Assembly (NCBI GenBank): GCA_934316545.1
Contig: CAKRDT010000039.1
Location: 1-11,912, forward strand
Length of the DNA: 11,912 nucleotides
Reading direction: 5' to 3'
Origin: an uncultured Agathobacter sp.
GTDB taxonomy: Bacteria; Bacillota; Clostridia; Lachnospirales; Lachnospiraceae
Positions within the stretch are counted from its first letter, which is position 1; each line of letters starts with the position of its first letter. Below, one piece after another: positions 1-6,135 of this stretch. The position numbers were made by a program, and so were the translations under genes. The notes beneath the pieces were generated by a model that searched no databases, was not told the origin of the DNA, and worked only from the letters and a program-made list of their open reading frames with translations.

Positions 1-28
1 GCAAATTCTTGATTTGGGATAACTAGTG

Positions 29-95
29 TCAGCGTAGAAGCCCGCCACCGGGTCAGCCCAGCCGGAGCACGCCGCCATAGGAGTTTCGCAAACGC
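29..95 (+). repeat. Left copy of 67-bp GC-rich inverted repeat
   Basis: This 67 bp segment recurs as its reverse complement at 11840-11906, with only two mismatches (left positions 78 and 92). The stretch 29-77 is identical over 49 bp. About two thirds of its bases are G or C, unlike its AT-rich surroundings. It can form short internal stems: GCGT at 32-35 with ACGC at 69-72, GGG at 50-52 with CCC at 57-59, and GTTT at 83-86 with AAAC at 90-93. It lies in the leader of the fucO-like gene, ending 35 bp before its start codon. It may be a dispersed non-coding repeat; no function is assigned. Confidence 0.9.
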
Positions 96-130
96 CTATC
101 AAAAACAATAGGAAAAGGAGAGATTTTATT

Positions 131-1276
131 ATGGCAAACAGAATTATGTTGAATGAGACTTCCTATCATGGTGCAGGGGCAATCAAGGAGATCGCAACAG
201 AGGCTAAGGCGCGTGCGTTCAAGAAAGCATTCGTCTGCTCTGATCCGGATCTGATCAAGTTTGGAGTAACCAAGAAGGTAACGGATATTCTTGACGAAAA
301 CGGACTTGCATACGAGATTTATTCCGATATCAAAGCCAACCCGACCATCCAGAATGTACAGCACGGTGTGCAGGCATTCAAGGATGCAGGGGCTGATTAT
401 CTGATCGCAATCGGTGGTGGATCTTCCATGGACACTTCCAAGGCAATCGGAATTATTATTGCGAACCCTGAGTTCGAAGATGTAAGAAGCCTTGAGGGTG
501 TTGCTCCGACAAAGAAACCTTGTGTTCCAATCATCGCAGTACCGACAACTGCCGGAACCGCCGCAGAGGTAACCATCAATTACGTTATCACTGACGTTGA
601 GAAAAAGAGAAAATTCGTATGCGTCGATCCACATGACATGCCGGTAATCGCAATCGTTGATCCGGATATGATGTCTTCTATGCCAAAGGGACTGACCGCT
701 TCTACCGGTATGGATGCTTTGACACATGCAATAGAAGGATATACAACAAAGGCTGCCTGGGAGATGACCGATATGTTCCATTTGAAAGCAATCGAGATCA
801 TTTCCAAGTCATTAAGAAGTGCAGTTGCCAATGAAAAAGAAGGCCGTGAGGGTATGGCTTTAGGCCAGTACATCGCAGGAATGGGATTCTCTAATGTAGG
901 GCTTGGAATTGCACATTCTATGGCTCATACACTCGGTGCAGTCTATGACACACCACATGGTGTTGCATGTGCAATGATGCTCCCAATCGTAATGGAGTAC
1001 AATGCAGACTGCACAGGTGAGAAGTACCGTGAGATCGCTCGTGCGATGGGAGTAAAAGGCGTTGATGATATGTCAGTGGAAGAGTATCGCAAGGCTGCCG
1101 TTGATGCGGTACAGAAACTTTCCGTTGATGTAGGAATCCCAACCAAGCTTGAAGCACTTAAGGAAGAGGATCTTGATTTCCTTGCTGAATCTGCTCACGC
1201 AGATGCATGTGCACCGGGTAACCCGAAAGATGCCAGTGTTGAGGATCTGAAAGCTCTGTTCCGTAAATTGATGTAA
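131..1276 (+). CDS. fucO: Lactaldehyde reductase / 1,2-propanediol oxidoreductase (iron-dependent alcohol dehydrogenase, group III)
   Basis: The 381-residue protein closely resembles E. coli FucO over its full length (usual length about 382), with shared stretches such as ADYLIAIGGGS, PTTAGTAAEVTINYVITD and FVCVDPHD. FucO is cytosolic and uses NADH to reduce L-lactaldehyde, from fucose or rhamnose breakdown, to 1,2-propanediol. The dinucleotide-binding GGGS is at residues 95-98. The four metal ligands of the family appear intact: D195, H199, H262 and H276, with H266 at the position of the conserved active-site histidine. An AAGGAG ribosome site at 115-120 supports the ATG at 131. No fucose or rhamnose genes are next to it, and no promoter is clear in the 130 bp upstream, which contain the left 67 bp repeat. 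It could act on other short aldehydes or diols; FucO is the best match. Confidence 0.93.
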   Translation: MANRIMLNETSYHGAGAIKEIATEAKARAFKKAFVCSDPDLIKFGVTKKVTDILDENGLAYEIYSDIKANPTIQNVQHGVQAFKDAGADYLIAIGGGSSMDTSKAIGIIIANPEFEDVRSLEGVAPTKKPCVPIIAVPTTAGTAAEVTINYVITDVEKKRKFVCVDPHDMPVIAIVDPDMMSSMPKGLTASTGMDALTHAIEGYTTKAAWEMTDMFHLKAIEIISKSLRSAVANEKEGREGMALGQYIAGMGFSNVGLGIAHSMAHTLGAVYDTPHGVACAMMLPIVMEYNADCTGEKYREIARAMGVKGVDDMSVEEYRKAAVDAVQKLSVDVGIPTKLEALKEEDLDFLAESAHADACAPGNPKDASVEDLKALFRKLM

Positions 1277-1289
1277 ATTCGGGTTTGGC

Positions 1290-1703
1290 GTGTATCAGAT
1301 TTTGATAAATACGGACGATACCGGATAATAGAATAATGATAGAAAATTAGCAGTAGATGTTTGATAACTGACGGACTTTGAACGATTTCAATGACCGGAT
1401 GTTTTTCAGAGTTACGACATCGGACGATACAGTTATTTTATCGAAAAAATAGGAAAATCAACTTCGGACTTGATTTCAGATAGACAGCAACAAGTTGTTT
1501 CATTTATGCTATTAGCGGACACAATGGAACTCCGAAGCAGTTTCCTATTTGTTTCGAAAAATAAGTATGATCCGATGTCGATAAGTTGATAGAAATGGTC
1601 ATTAAAATCATCCAAAGTCCTGTTAATATAGAAAACTACTGCTAATTTTCTTTTTTACATTTTTAATCCGGTATCTGTGTATTAAAAATGCTATCTGATG
1701 CAC
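1290..1703. repeat. Imperfect fold-back palindrome of about 410 bp (MITE-like or large hairpin)
   Basis: The sequence from 1290 reads as an imperfect reverse complement of the sequence ending at 1703, with the centre of symmetry near 1496. Matching blocks are GTGTATCAGAT (1290-1300) with 1693-1703 (one mismatch), GATACCGGAT (1317-1326) with 1666-1675 (perfect), GAAAATTAGCAGTAG (1342-1356) with 1636-1650 (perfect), and 1373-1396 with 1597-1620 (21 of 24). Further blocks lie around 1420-1470 and 1525-1585. It starts 13 bp after the fucO stop. No transposase is present. It could be a decayed non-autonomous fold-back element or a structured transcript; I favour the former, and saw no clear target-site duplication. 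Confidence 0.8.
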
Positions 1704-1738
1704 GACAACAATTTGCCTATAGTAGATAATAAAAATTG

Positions 1739-1796
1739 ACGCGCGGTGTTATTTTACAAATAAATGTAAGATTTCGCCGCGCGTGATTTATTTTAT
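1739..1796 (+). terminator. GC-rich hairpin with T-rich tail, possible terminator
   Basis: ACGCGCGG (1739-1746) pairs perfectly with CCGCGCGT (1777-1784). The interior continues the stem, TTTTACA-type on one side against TGTAAGA on the other, around an AATAAA loop, giving about 20 paired positions with two T-T mismatches and two wobbles. On the plus strand it is followed by GATTTATTTTATG. This looks like an intrinsic terminator, although it lies 460 bp past fucO with the fold-back element between. The minus side is also AT-rich (TTTTTATTATC), so it may work both ways. Confidence 0.45.
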
Positions 1797-1833
1797 GTAA
1801 AGTATTAGCGAACAAGCGGAATAAGGATGGGGC

Positions 1834-1850
1834 GTCCCGGCAGACGGGAC
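1834..1850. other. Short hairpin GTCCCG/CGGGAC
   Basis: GTCCCG (1834-1839) and CGGGAC (1845-1850) form a 6 bp stem around GCAGA. A similar small hairpin, TCCCG (2537-2541) with CGGGA (2547-2551), lies on the other side of the 52 bp array. The pair therefore brackets the array. There is no T-run after either, so I do not call them terminators. Confidence 0.4.
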
Positions 1851-1889
1851 AAAATGGTAAAAACATGGTCCTATTTTCAATTTCATTCT

Positions 1890-2460
1890 GCGGGTCATAT
1901 GATTTCGACCTTCCTCTTGACCTAGATCTCATTTTCTCCTGTAGGTCATGGTATCCCCTGTTCCTCCATGACCCGAATTTCATTTTTCTCCTGTAGGTCA
2001 TGGTCTTCCCTGTTCCTCCATGACCTAGATTTCATTTTTCTCCTGTAGGTCATGGCCTTCCCTGTTCCTCCATGACCTAGATTTCATTTTTCTCCTGTAG
2101 GTCATGGCCTTCCCTGTTCCTCCATGACCTAGATTTCATTTTTCTCCTATAGGTCATGGTCTTCCCTGTTCCTCCATGACCTGAATTTCATTTTTCTCCT
2201 GTAGGTCATGGTCTTCCCTGTTCCTCCATGACCTAGATTTCATTTTTCTCCTGTAGGTCATGGTCTTCCCTGTTCCTCCATGATCTAGATTTCATTTTTC
2301 TCCTGTAGGTCATGGCCTTCCCTGTTCCTCCATGACCCGAATTTCATTTTTCTCCTGTAGGTCATGGTCTTCCCTGTTCCTCCATGACCTGAATCTCATT
2401 ATCCTCCTGTAGGTCATGCAGTTTCCGGTTCTCTCATGACTCAATGGTCAAATTTTCTCT
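1890..2460. repeat. 52-bp tandem repeat array, 11 units, each an inverted-repeat hairpin
   Basis: Units begin at 1941, 1993, 2045, 2097, 2149, 2201, 2253, 2305 and 2357 with an exact 52 bp period; a decayed 51 bp unit (1890) and a decayed 52 bp unit (2409) flank them. In each good unit AGGTCATGG and CCATGACC form a stem of 8 to 9 bp around a 14-base pyrimidine-rich loop, followed by a linker like GATTTCATTTTTCTCC. Most differences are in the loop or linker. One stem change in the 2253 unit (CCATGATC) keeps pairing as a G-T wobble. There are no unique spacers, so it is not CRISPR, and 52 is not a multiple of 3, so it is not a repeat protein. Function unknown; copy number probably varies between strains. 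Confidence 0.95.
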
Positions 2461-2467
2461 TAGGGTC

Positions 2468-2523
2468 ATTTTGTCGAGAGCACAGGGAAAAGAAATATTA
2501 TATAGTGCCCCACTTGACAAAAT
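2468..2523. repeat. Inverted repeat just after the 52-bp array
   Basis: ATTTTGTCGAG (2468-2478) pairs with CTTGACAAAAT (2513-2523) over 11 positions with one G-T wobble. Inside, GCAC and GTGC can extend the structure. The loop holds the AT-rich AATATTATATAG. It could be a large hairpin or the remnant of another small element. No gene is linked to it. Confidence 0.45.
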
Positions 2524-2608
2524 TTGTAAGAGGGTGTCCCGCATACCGGGATATTTTGAAACTGATTTCCTGAATATAGAAGTTGGTTTACTTGTCTGTA
2601 TTTTTAAC

Positions 2609-2865
2609 GTGATGTAGGAACTAAACATTTACAAATTCATACCTTTTTATTATCAAATTCTATTTCGCCTATACGATTAGTGTGATGTAAAACGCTAAAA
2701 TACTCAAAAACATACCATTTTTAAAGAAAAAGTGATTCTGCCTATAGTTGTAGTGTGAAGTAAATATGCTAACGTGCTGCAAAACATCCCATTTATGTGG
2801 AAAAAGTGGATTTGCCTATGATTATAGCGTGATGTATCTATCCAAAAATTTCTAAAACATCACAA
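2609..2865. repeat. Decayed tandem repeat, period 73-74 bp
   Basis: GTGATGTA-like motifs start at 2609, 2682, 2755 (GTGAAGTA) and 2829, and GCCTAT motifs at 2667, 2740 and 2814, so both keep a 73-74 bp period. Between them each unit has an AACATACCATTT-like segment followed by an A-rich AAAAAGTG-like segment. Three full units and a truncated fourth are visible, all diverged. A lone TTTGCCTATAG at 1712-1722, just outside the fold-back element, matches the same motif, which suggests a once longer tract interrupted by the elements in between. Confidence 0.65.
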
Positions 2866-3010
2866 CAAATTACTCCTTGCTCAAAATACAACTGAGGCAG
2901 AAAAAGCTGAGAGAAAGTCGGTATCGTCCGTTTTTGAACCCCTATCGGATCACGGCAGAACCCGAATTTAAGAGACTGAAGATAGGGTGCACCGATCCAC
3001 AGTACCAATC
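2866..3010. other. Intergenic DNA downstream of the TetR gene, no gene seen
   Basis: This stretch follows the minus-strand tetR-like stop. The only structure I see is CCCTATC (2940-2946) with GATAGGG (2981-2987), separated by 34 bases and without a T-run on the minus strand, so it is a poor terminator candidate. Short frames crossing here have no ribosome site or recognisable content. Confidence 0.4.
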
Positions 3011-3580
3011 CTATAGCAGTCCCAGGCCGCGGAACACCTCTGCAAGTTCCTGTGGCATTGCATCGGTTAGAAATCGTGCAAGTTCTTCCGGGGTATCTTT
3101 GCGGTAACCAAGCACCCACTGTACGGTCATATAGATGGAACCCTGACAATACATTTCAAGTTGGAATTGGAGCTGCTGTGGCATTTTGCGCCGGGTACGC
3201 CCCTCAATCTGATGGGTATAGAATTCTAAGATCAATTCAAAATCGTGGTCACGCAGGCAATTCTGTTTATCATTCCTGAATGCTGCCTTAAAGAATAGTT
3301 TTTCTTTTTGGATATAGTTAAATTTATTTACAAGACTTTCATAGACCGTTTTTCCTTCCCCCATGTGCTCGAAAGATTCCAAAAGAATTTTGTCGAAATA
3401 CCAGTTGATCAGATCGTATTTATCCTGAAAGTTACGGTAGAAGGTCTGACGGGTAACACCGCAGGCCTCAGAGATTTCTCTGACCGTAATCTTTTCGACA
3501 GGTGCATCTTTCATGCATTGTTTCATTGCATCTGCAAGCTTATACTTTATTGATTCGTTTATCTTGCGTTCTGATTCCAT
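3011..3580 (-). CDS. TetR/AcrR-family transcriptional regulator
   Basis: The product is 189 residues, a usual TetR length. The N-terminal helix-turn-helix is clear: ITVREISEACGVTRQTFYRNFQDKYDLINWYF, where GVTRQTFYRNF is the recognition helix. The C-terminal half is helical and resembles the small TetR_C domains of DhaS-like regulators. I start at the ATG at 3580 (MESERKIN) because GGGGGA lies 6 bases upstream; the TTG two codons earlier would sit directly against that G-run. It is transcribed divergently from the cpsB operon, and its upstream region holds several symmetric sites, so autoregulation and control of the polysaccharide genes are plausible. The ligand is unknown. Confidence 0.9.
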   Translation of the reverse strand: MESERKINESIKYKLADAMKQCMKDAPVEKITVREISEACGVTRQTFYRNFQDKYDLINWYFDKILLESFEHMGEGKTVYESLVNKFNYIQKEKLFFKAAFRNDKQNCLRDHDFELILEFYTHQIEGRTRRKMPQQLQFQLEMYCQGSIYMTVQWVLGYRKDTPEELARFLTDAMPQELAEVFRGLGLL

Positions 3581-3599
3581 ATGCAATCCCCCAGTTTTG

Positions 3600-3626
3600 A
3601 ATCATTGATCTATTTTGAAAATGATT
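3600..3626. promoter_or_regulatory. Inverted repeat in the tetR leader, possible operator
   Basis: AATCATT (3600-3606) and AATGATT (3620-3626) are perfect inverted 7-mers in the untranslated leader of the TetR gene. The second is part of ATGATTGGTC, which recurs as ATGATCGGTC near 3679. This pattern fits a self-binding site of the neighbouring regulator but is only a sequence-based guess. Confidence 0.3.
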
Positions 3627-3640
3627 GGTCTGATAACCAT

Positions 3641-3669
3641 ATAGTAACGCTTTTGCGTAATAGAAACAA
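3641..3669 (-). promoter_or_regulatory. Candidate tetR promoter with palindrome in its spacer
   Basis: On the minus strand TTGTTT (3669-3664) and TACTAT (3646-3641) are separated by exactly 17 bp. Both hexamers are only moderate matches to the sigma-A consensus. The spacer contains ACGC TTTT GCGT (3647-3658), a small palindrome placed where a repressor would block polymerase. Confidence 0.35.
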
Positions 3670-3697
3670 GAAAACAAATGATCGGTCAATGACATAA

Positions 3698-3752
3698 TTG
3701 AACAAAAAAGCACATGGATAGCAATATTTGAACAAGAAAAAAGATGGTATAG
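3698..3752. promoter_or_regulatory. 30-bp spaced direct repeats upstream of the cps promoter
   Basis: TTGAACAA occurs at 3698 and again at 3728, and the match continues (16 of the first 20 positions, both ending near ATGG). The 30 bp spacing is close to three helical turns, a common layout for paired activator sites. They lie about 100-150 bp upstream of the predicted cps -35 box. Confidence 0.3.
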
Positions 3753-3851
3753 TTAAAATAATCTTTCGATGGTATTGGGGGGCAACAAATTGGAGAGTAA
3801 TAAAAAGGAAGTTATCGATCTTTTTGTTATGCGCGTTCTGAGGCTCAATCA

Positions 3852-3880
3852 TTGCACAAAATGTGCCGATATAGTATAAT
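3852..3880 (+). promoter_or_regulatory. Promoter of the cpsBCD operon with overlapping palindrome
   Basis: TTGCAC (3852-3857) and a perfect TATAAT (3875-3880) are 17 bp apart, a good sigma-A promoter 36 bp before the cpsB start. The palindrome GCACA AAA TGTGC (3854-3866) overlaps the -35 box and spacer, an ideal place for a repressor. The divergent TetR protein is one candidate to bind it. Confidence 0.65.
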
Positions 3881-3915
3881 AATAGCTAATTATACAATTG
3901 GGTGAGGTGTATCTC

Positions 3916-4626
3916 ATGATCGATATCCATTGCCATCTTCTCTATGGCGTAGATGATGGTCCAAAGACAATTGAAGAATCGGTTGCGATGCTTGAAGAGG
4001 CTCGGAATCAGGGTATCGAAGCAATTATCCTCACACCGCACTACCGGCATGGAATGTTTGCTTATCCGAAGGAAACAATAGAGGAACATTTCTCATTATT
4101 ACAGGCGTATGCCGCAAAGCTGGGAATTACGTTAGCTTTGGGAACAGAGTACCATGTGAATGGACAGGTTGTGGAATCGATGGGGAATGGACGATGCCGG
4201 ACCCTGGCCGGATCCCATTATGTGTTGAGTGAATATTCCCACGCGACAGAATTTGCTTATATTTATCAGTCGGCGCAGGAGATGATTTTACATGGTTACA
4301 TTCCGGTAATCGCACATGCGGAGCGTTATGAATGCATGACTGCTGATTTGGAACGCGCATCGCAGCTTCGGGAATTGGGGGCATGGATTCAATTGAATGC
4401 CGATGCAATTCTGGGGTTAGAAGGTCGTGTGACAAGAAAGTTCTGTAAGAAGATGCTTTGTGAAGGATTGGCTGATGTGGTTGCATCGGATAGTCATGGG
4501 ATTAAGGATCGTGCGTGTCATATGAACGATTGCAGAAAATTTCTCGAAAAGAAGTATGATGCGGATTATGCGAAGCGGCTTCTTTTGGAGAATCCTTTGA
4601 AAATTTTATCCGATGATGTTGAATAG
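3916..4626 (+). CDS. cpsB: CpsB/YwqE-type manganese-dependent tyrosine-protein phosphatase (PHP family)
   Basis: The 236-residue product has the PHP-phosphatase layout of CpsB/CapC/YwqE, the enzyme that removes phosphate from the capsule tyrosine kinase. Motifs in order are DIHCHLLYGVDDGP (3-16, metal ligands H5 and H7), TPHY (40-43), GTEYH (76-80), AHAERY (133-138) and SDSHG (191-195, D192 and H194). Length and motif spacing match full-length family members. I start at the ATG at 3916 because GGTGAGGTG lies just upstream (3901-3909); an in-frame TTG at 3898 would put that ribosome site inside the gene. It is first in the operon, 22 bp before cpsC, and its expected substrate is the CpsD kinase two genes down. 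Confidence 0.92.
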   Translation: MIDIHCHLLYGVDDGPKTIEESVAMLEEARNQGIEAIILTPHYRHGMFAYPKETIEEHFSLLQAYAAKLGITLALGTEYHVNGQVVESMGNGRCRTLAGSHYVLSEYSHATEFAYIYQSAQEMILHGYIPVIAHAERYECMTADLERASQLRELGAWIQLNADAILGLEGRVTRKFCKKMLCEGLADVVASDSHGIKDRACHMNDCRKFLEKKYDADYAKRLLLENPLKILSDDVE

Positions 4627-4648
4627 TGTATCGCACAAAGGAGTTATA

Positions 4649-5413
4649 ATGGATAACATACAGCAGATAGATAATGATGAAATAGAGATTGATTTGAAGG
4701 ATCTGTTTTTAGAATTGATTTCGTTCTGGAAATTAATTCTTTTGGCATTGGTATTAGGAGCGGGGATTGCGTATGCGGCGAGCCGTTTTCTTATGGTGCC
4801 GCAATATGAATCGGTGTCGGAATTGTACGTGTTATCGAAAAGCACTTCGATTACAAGTCTTGCGGATATTCAGGCGGGCACAAGTCTTACGAATGATTAC
4901 ATGGTTGTTGTAAAAGGGCGTCCGGTACTTGAGCAGGTTATTGCGAATCTGAGTCTGAATGAGACCTATGAATCTCTGGAAAGTAAAATTACGCTTGAGA
5001 ACCCGTCGAATTCACGAATTCTGAAGATTACGGTTCGCGACAAGAATCCTAGCATGGCGAAAACAATTGCGGATGAAATCGCAAATGTAGGAGCTGCATT
5101 TATTGCGGAGAAGATGGATCAGGATCCCCCGAATGTGATTCAGTGGGGTTATACCGATGGTGAGGCGGTCAGTCCAAGTGTTTTAAAAAATACTGCAATT
5201 GGCGGAATTTTAGGGCTTTTGTTTGCATCCGGAATGATTGTGATTGCTTATTTGTTTAATGATACGATTATGAACGCAGAGGATGTTGAGAAGAAGCTGG
5301 GACTTAATGTACTGGGAACTCTTCCGATGGAAGAAGCGGAGTATGACGGGGAGAGCAAGAAAGAACGCAAAAAGGCGCACAAGAAAAGAAGCAGGCAGGA
5401 GACAAGACGATGA
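4649..5413 (+). CDS. cpsC: CpsC/YwqC-type polysaccharide co-polymerase and tyrosine-kinase adaptor (Wzz family)
   Basis: The 254-residue membrane protein has two transmembrane segments, about 28-46 and 183-203, around an extracellular Wzz-type domain that includes PQYES after the first segment and the proline-containing DGEAVSPSVLKN before the second. Proteins of this class set polysaccharide chain length and, through the cytoplasmic C-terminus, activate the separate CpsD kinase. The C-tail here (about 205-254) ends in a strongly basic stretch rich in Lys and Arg. The start at 4649 follows AAGGAG (4638-4643); an in-frame ATG at 4613 overlaps cpsB and lacks a site. Its stop overlaps the cpsD start (ATGA), which suggests translational coupling and matched amounts of the two partners. 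Confidence 0.9.
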   Translation: MDNIQQIDNDEIEIDLKDLFLELISFWKLILLALVLGAGIAYAASRFLMVPQYESVSELYVLSKSTSITSLADIQAGTSLTNDYMVVVKGRPVLEQVIANLSLNETYESLESKITLENPSNSRILKITVRDKNPSMAKTIADEIANVGAAFIAEKMDQDPPNVIQWGYTDGEAVSPSVLKNTAIGGILGLLFASGMIVIAYLFNDTIMNAEDVEKKLGLNVLGTLPMEEAEYDGESKKERKKAHKKRSRQETRR

Positions 5414-6135
5414 AAACAGTTAAGTTTGGTAAATTACGAGACCAGAAATATGCGATGAAAGAGTCTCTCCGTGCGCTTAAGACGAATATTCAGTTCTGTG
5501 GAGATGATATCCGCACGATCGTTATAACTTCCGCTTTGCCGAATGAAGGCAAGAGTACAGTGACATTGGATTTGGCACGGTCTCTGACCGAGTCGGGAAA
5601 ACGCGTTCTTTTGATTGATACCGATATGCGTAAATCCGTATATGTCGGACGTCTTCGTGCAGCATCGACAGATGGAAGTGAAATCTATGGACTTTCACAT
5701 TTTCTTTCCGGTCAGAAAAAGCTTGAGGATGTGCTTTACGGAACGGAGATTCCGGGCATGTTCATGATTTTTGCGGGACCATCGGTTCCGAATCCGACCG
5801 AGATTCTGGAAAAGAAATATTTTGAGGAGCTGCTTCGGTTTGGAAAGGAACATTTTAATTATGTTTTATTGGATTGTGCACCAATCGGAGCTGCAATTGA
5901 TGCGGCTGTCATAGCGAAACATTGTGACGGTGCAATTCTTGTGATTGCACAAGGTATGGCAAGAGGCCGTCTGCTCCTTAATGTCAAAAAGCAGCTTGAA
6001 GCTTCCGGAGTGCGTGTGCTCGGAGCGGTGTTAAACAAGGTGAAGATGAAAAAGAGCAGCTATTATGGAGGCTATTACGGCAGCTATTATGGCAGTTATT
6101 ATGGAAAAAAGGAAGAAGATAAATCGGAAGCATGA
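5410..6135 (+). CDS. cpsD: CpsD/YwqD-type bacterial tyrosine kinase (BY-kinase)
   Basis: The 241-residue cytosolic protein has the P-loop plan of BY-kinases: Walker A SALPNEGKST (41-50, K48), Walker A' LLIDTDM (67-73, D70 and D72) and Walker B VLLDC (152-156, D155). The C-terminus carries the autophosphorylation cluster SSYYGGYYGSYYGSYYG, eight tyrosines in four YY pairs between 218 and 231, followed by a charged tail. Lack of a fused membrane domain is typical of Firmicutes, where the adaptor is the preceding CpsC. Phosphorylation of the tail is expected to control polysaccharide assembly and to be reversed by the CpsB phosphatase. It overlaps cpsC by 4 bp and the next gene by 4 bp. Confidence 0.93.
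   Translation: MKTVKFGKLRDQKYAMKESLRALKTNIQFCGDDIRTIVITSALPNEGKSTVTLDLARSLTESGKRVLLIDTDMRKSVYVGRLRAASTDGSEIYGLSHFLSGQKKLEDVLYGTEIPGMFMIFAGPSVPNPTEILEKKYFEELLRFGKEHFNYVLLDCAPIGAAIDAAVIAKHCDGAILVIAQGMARGRLLLNVKKQLEASGVRVLGAVLNKVKMKKSSYYGGYYGSYYGSYYGKKEEDKSEA

Noticed and set aside
53..781. 242-codon minus-strand frame opposite fucO
   Set aside because: It lies opposite a well-supported gene, its translation is Cys/Arg-rich without family features, and no ribosome site is evident.
1433..1615. 60-codon minus-strand frame inside the fold-back palindrome
   Set aside because: It spans the palindrome centre, and similar sequence in the other arm is interrupted, as expected for a non-coding repeat.
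1717..2001. 94-codon minus-strand frame starting in the 52 bp array
   Set aside because: Start and first third are repeat sequence; the rest crosses hairpins and has no recognisable content.
1890..2460. CRISPR array
   Set aside because: The whole 52 bp unit repeats, there are no unique spacers, and no cas genes are present.
3898..3915. TTG start for cpsB 6 codons upstream
   Set aside because: The ribosome site GGTGAGGTG would lie inside the gene; the ATG at 3916 begins exactly at the conserved MIDIHCH.
4613..4648. Upstream ATG for cpsC
   Set aside because: It overlaps the cpsB end and has no ribosome site, whereas the ATG at 4649 follows AAGGAG.
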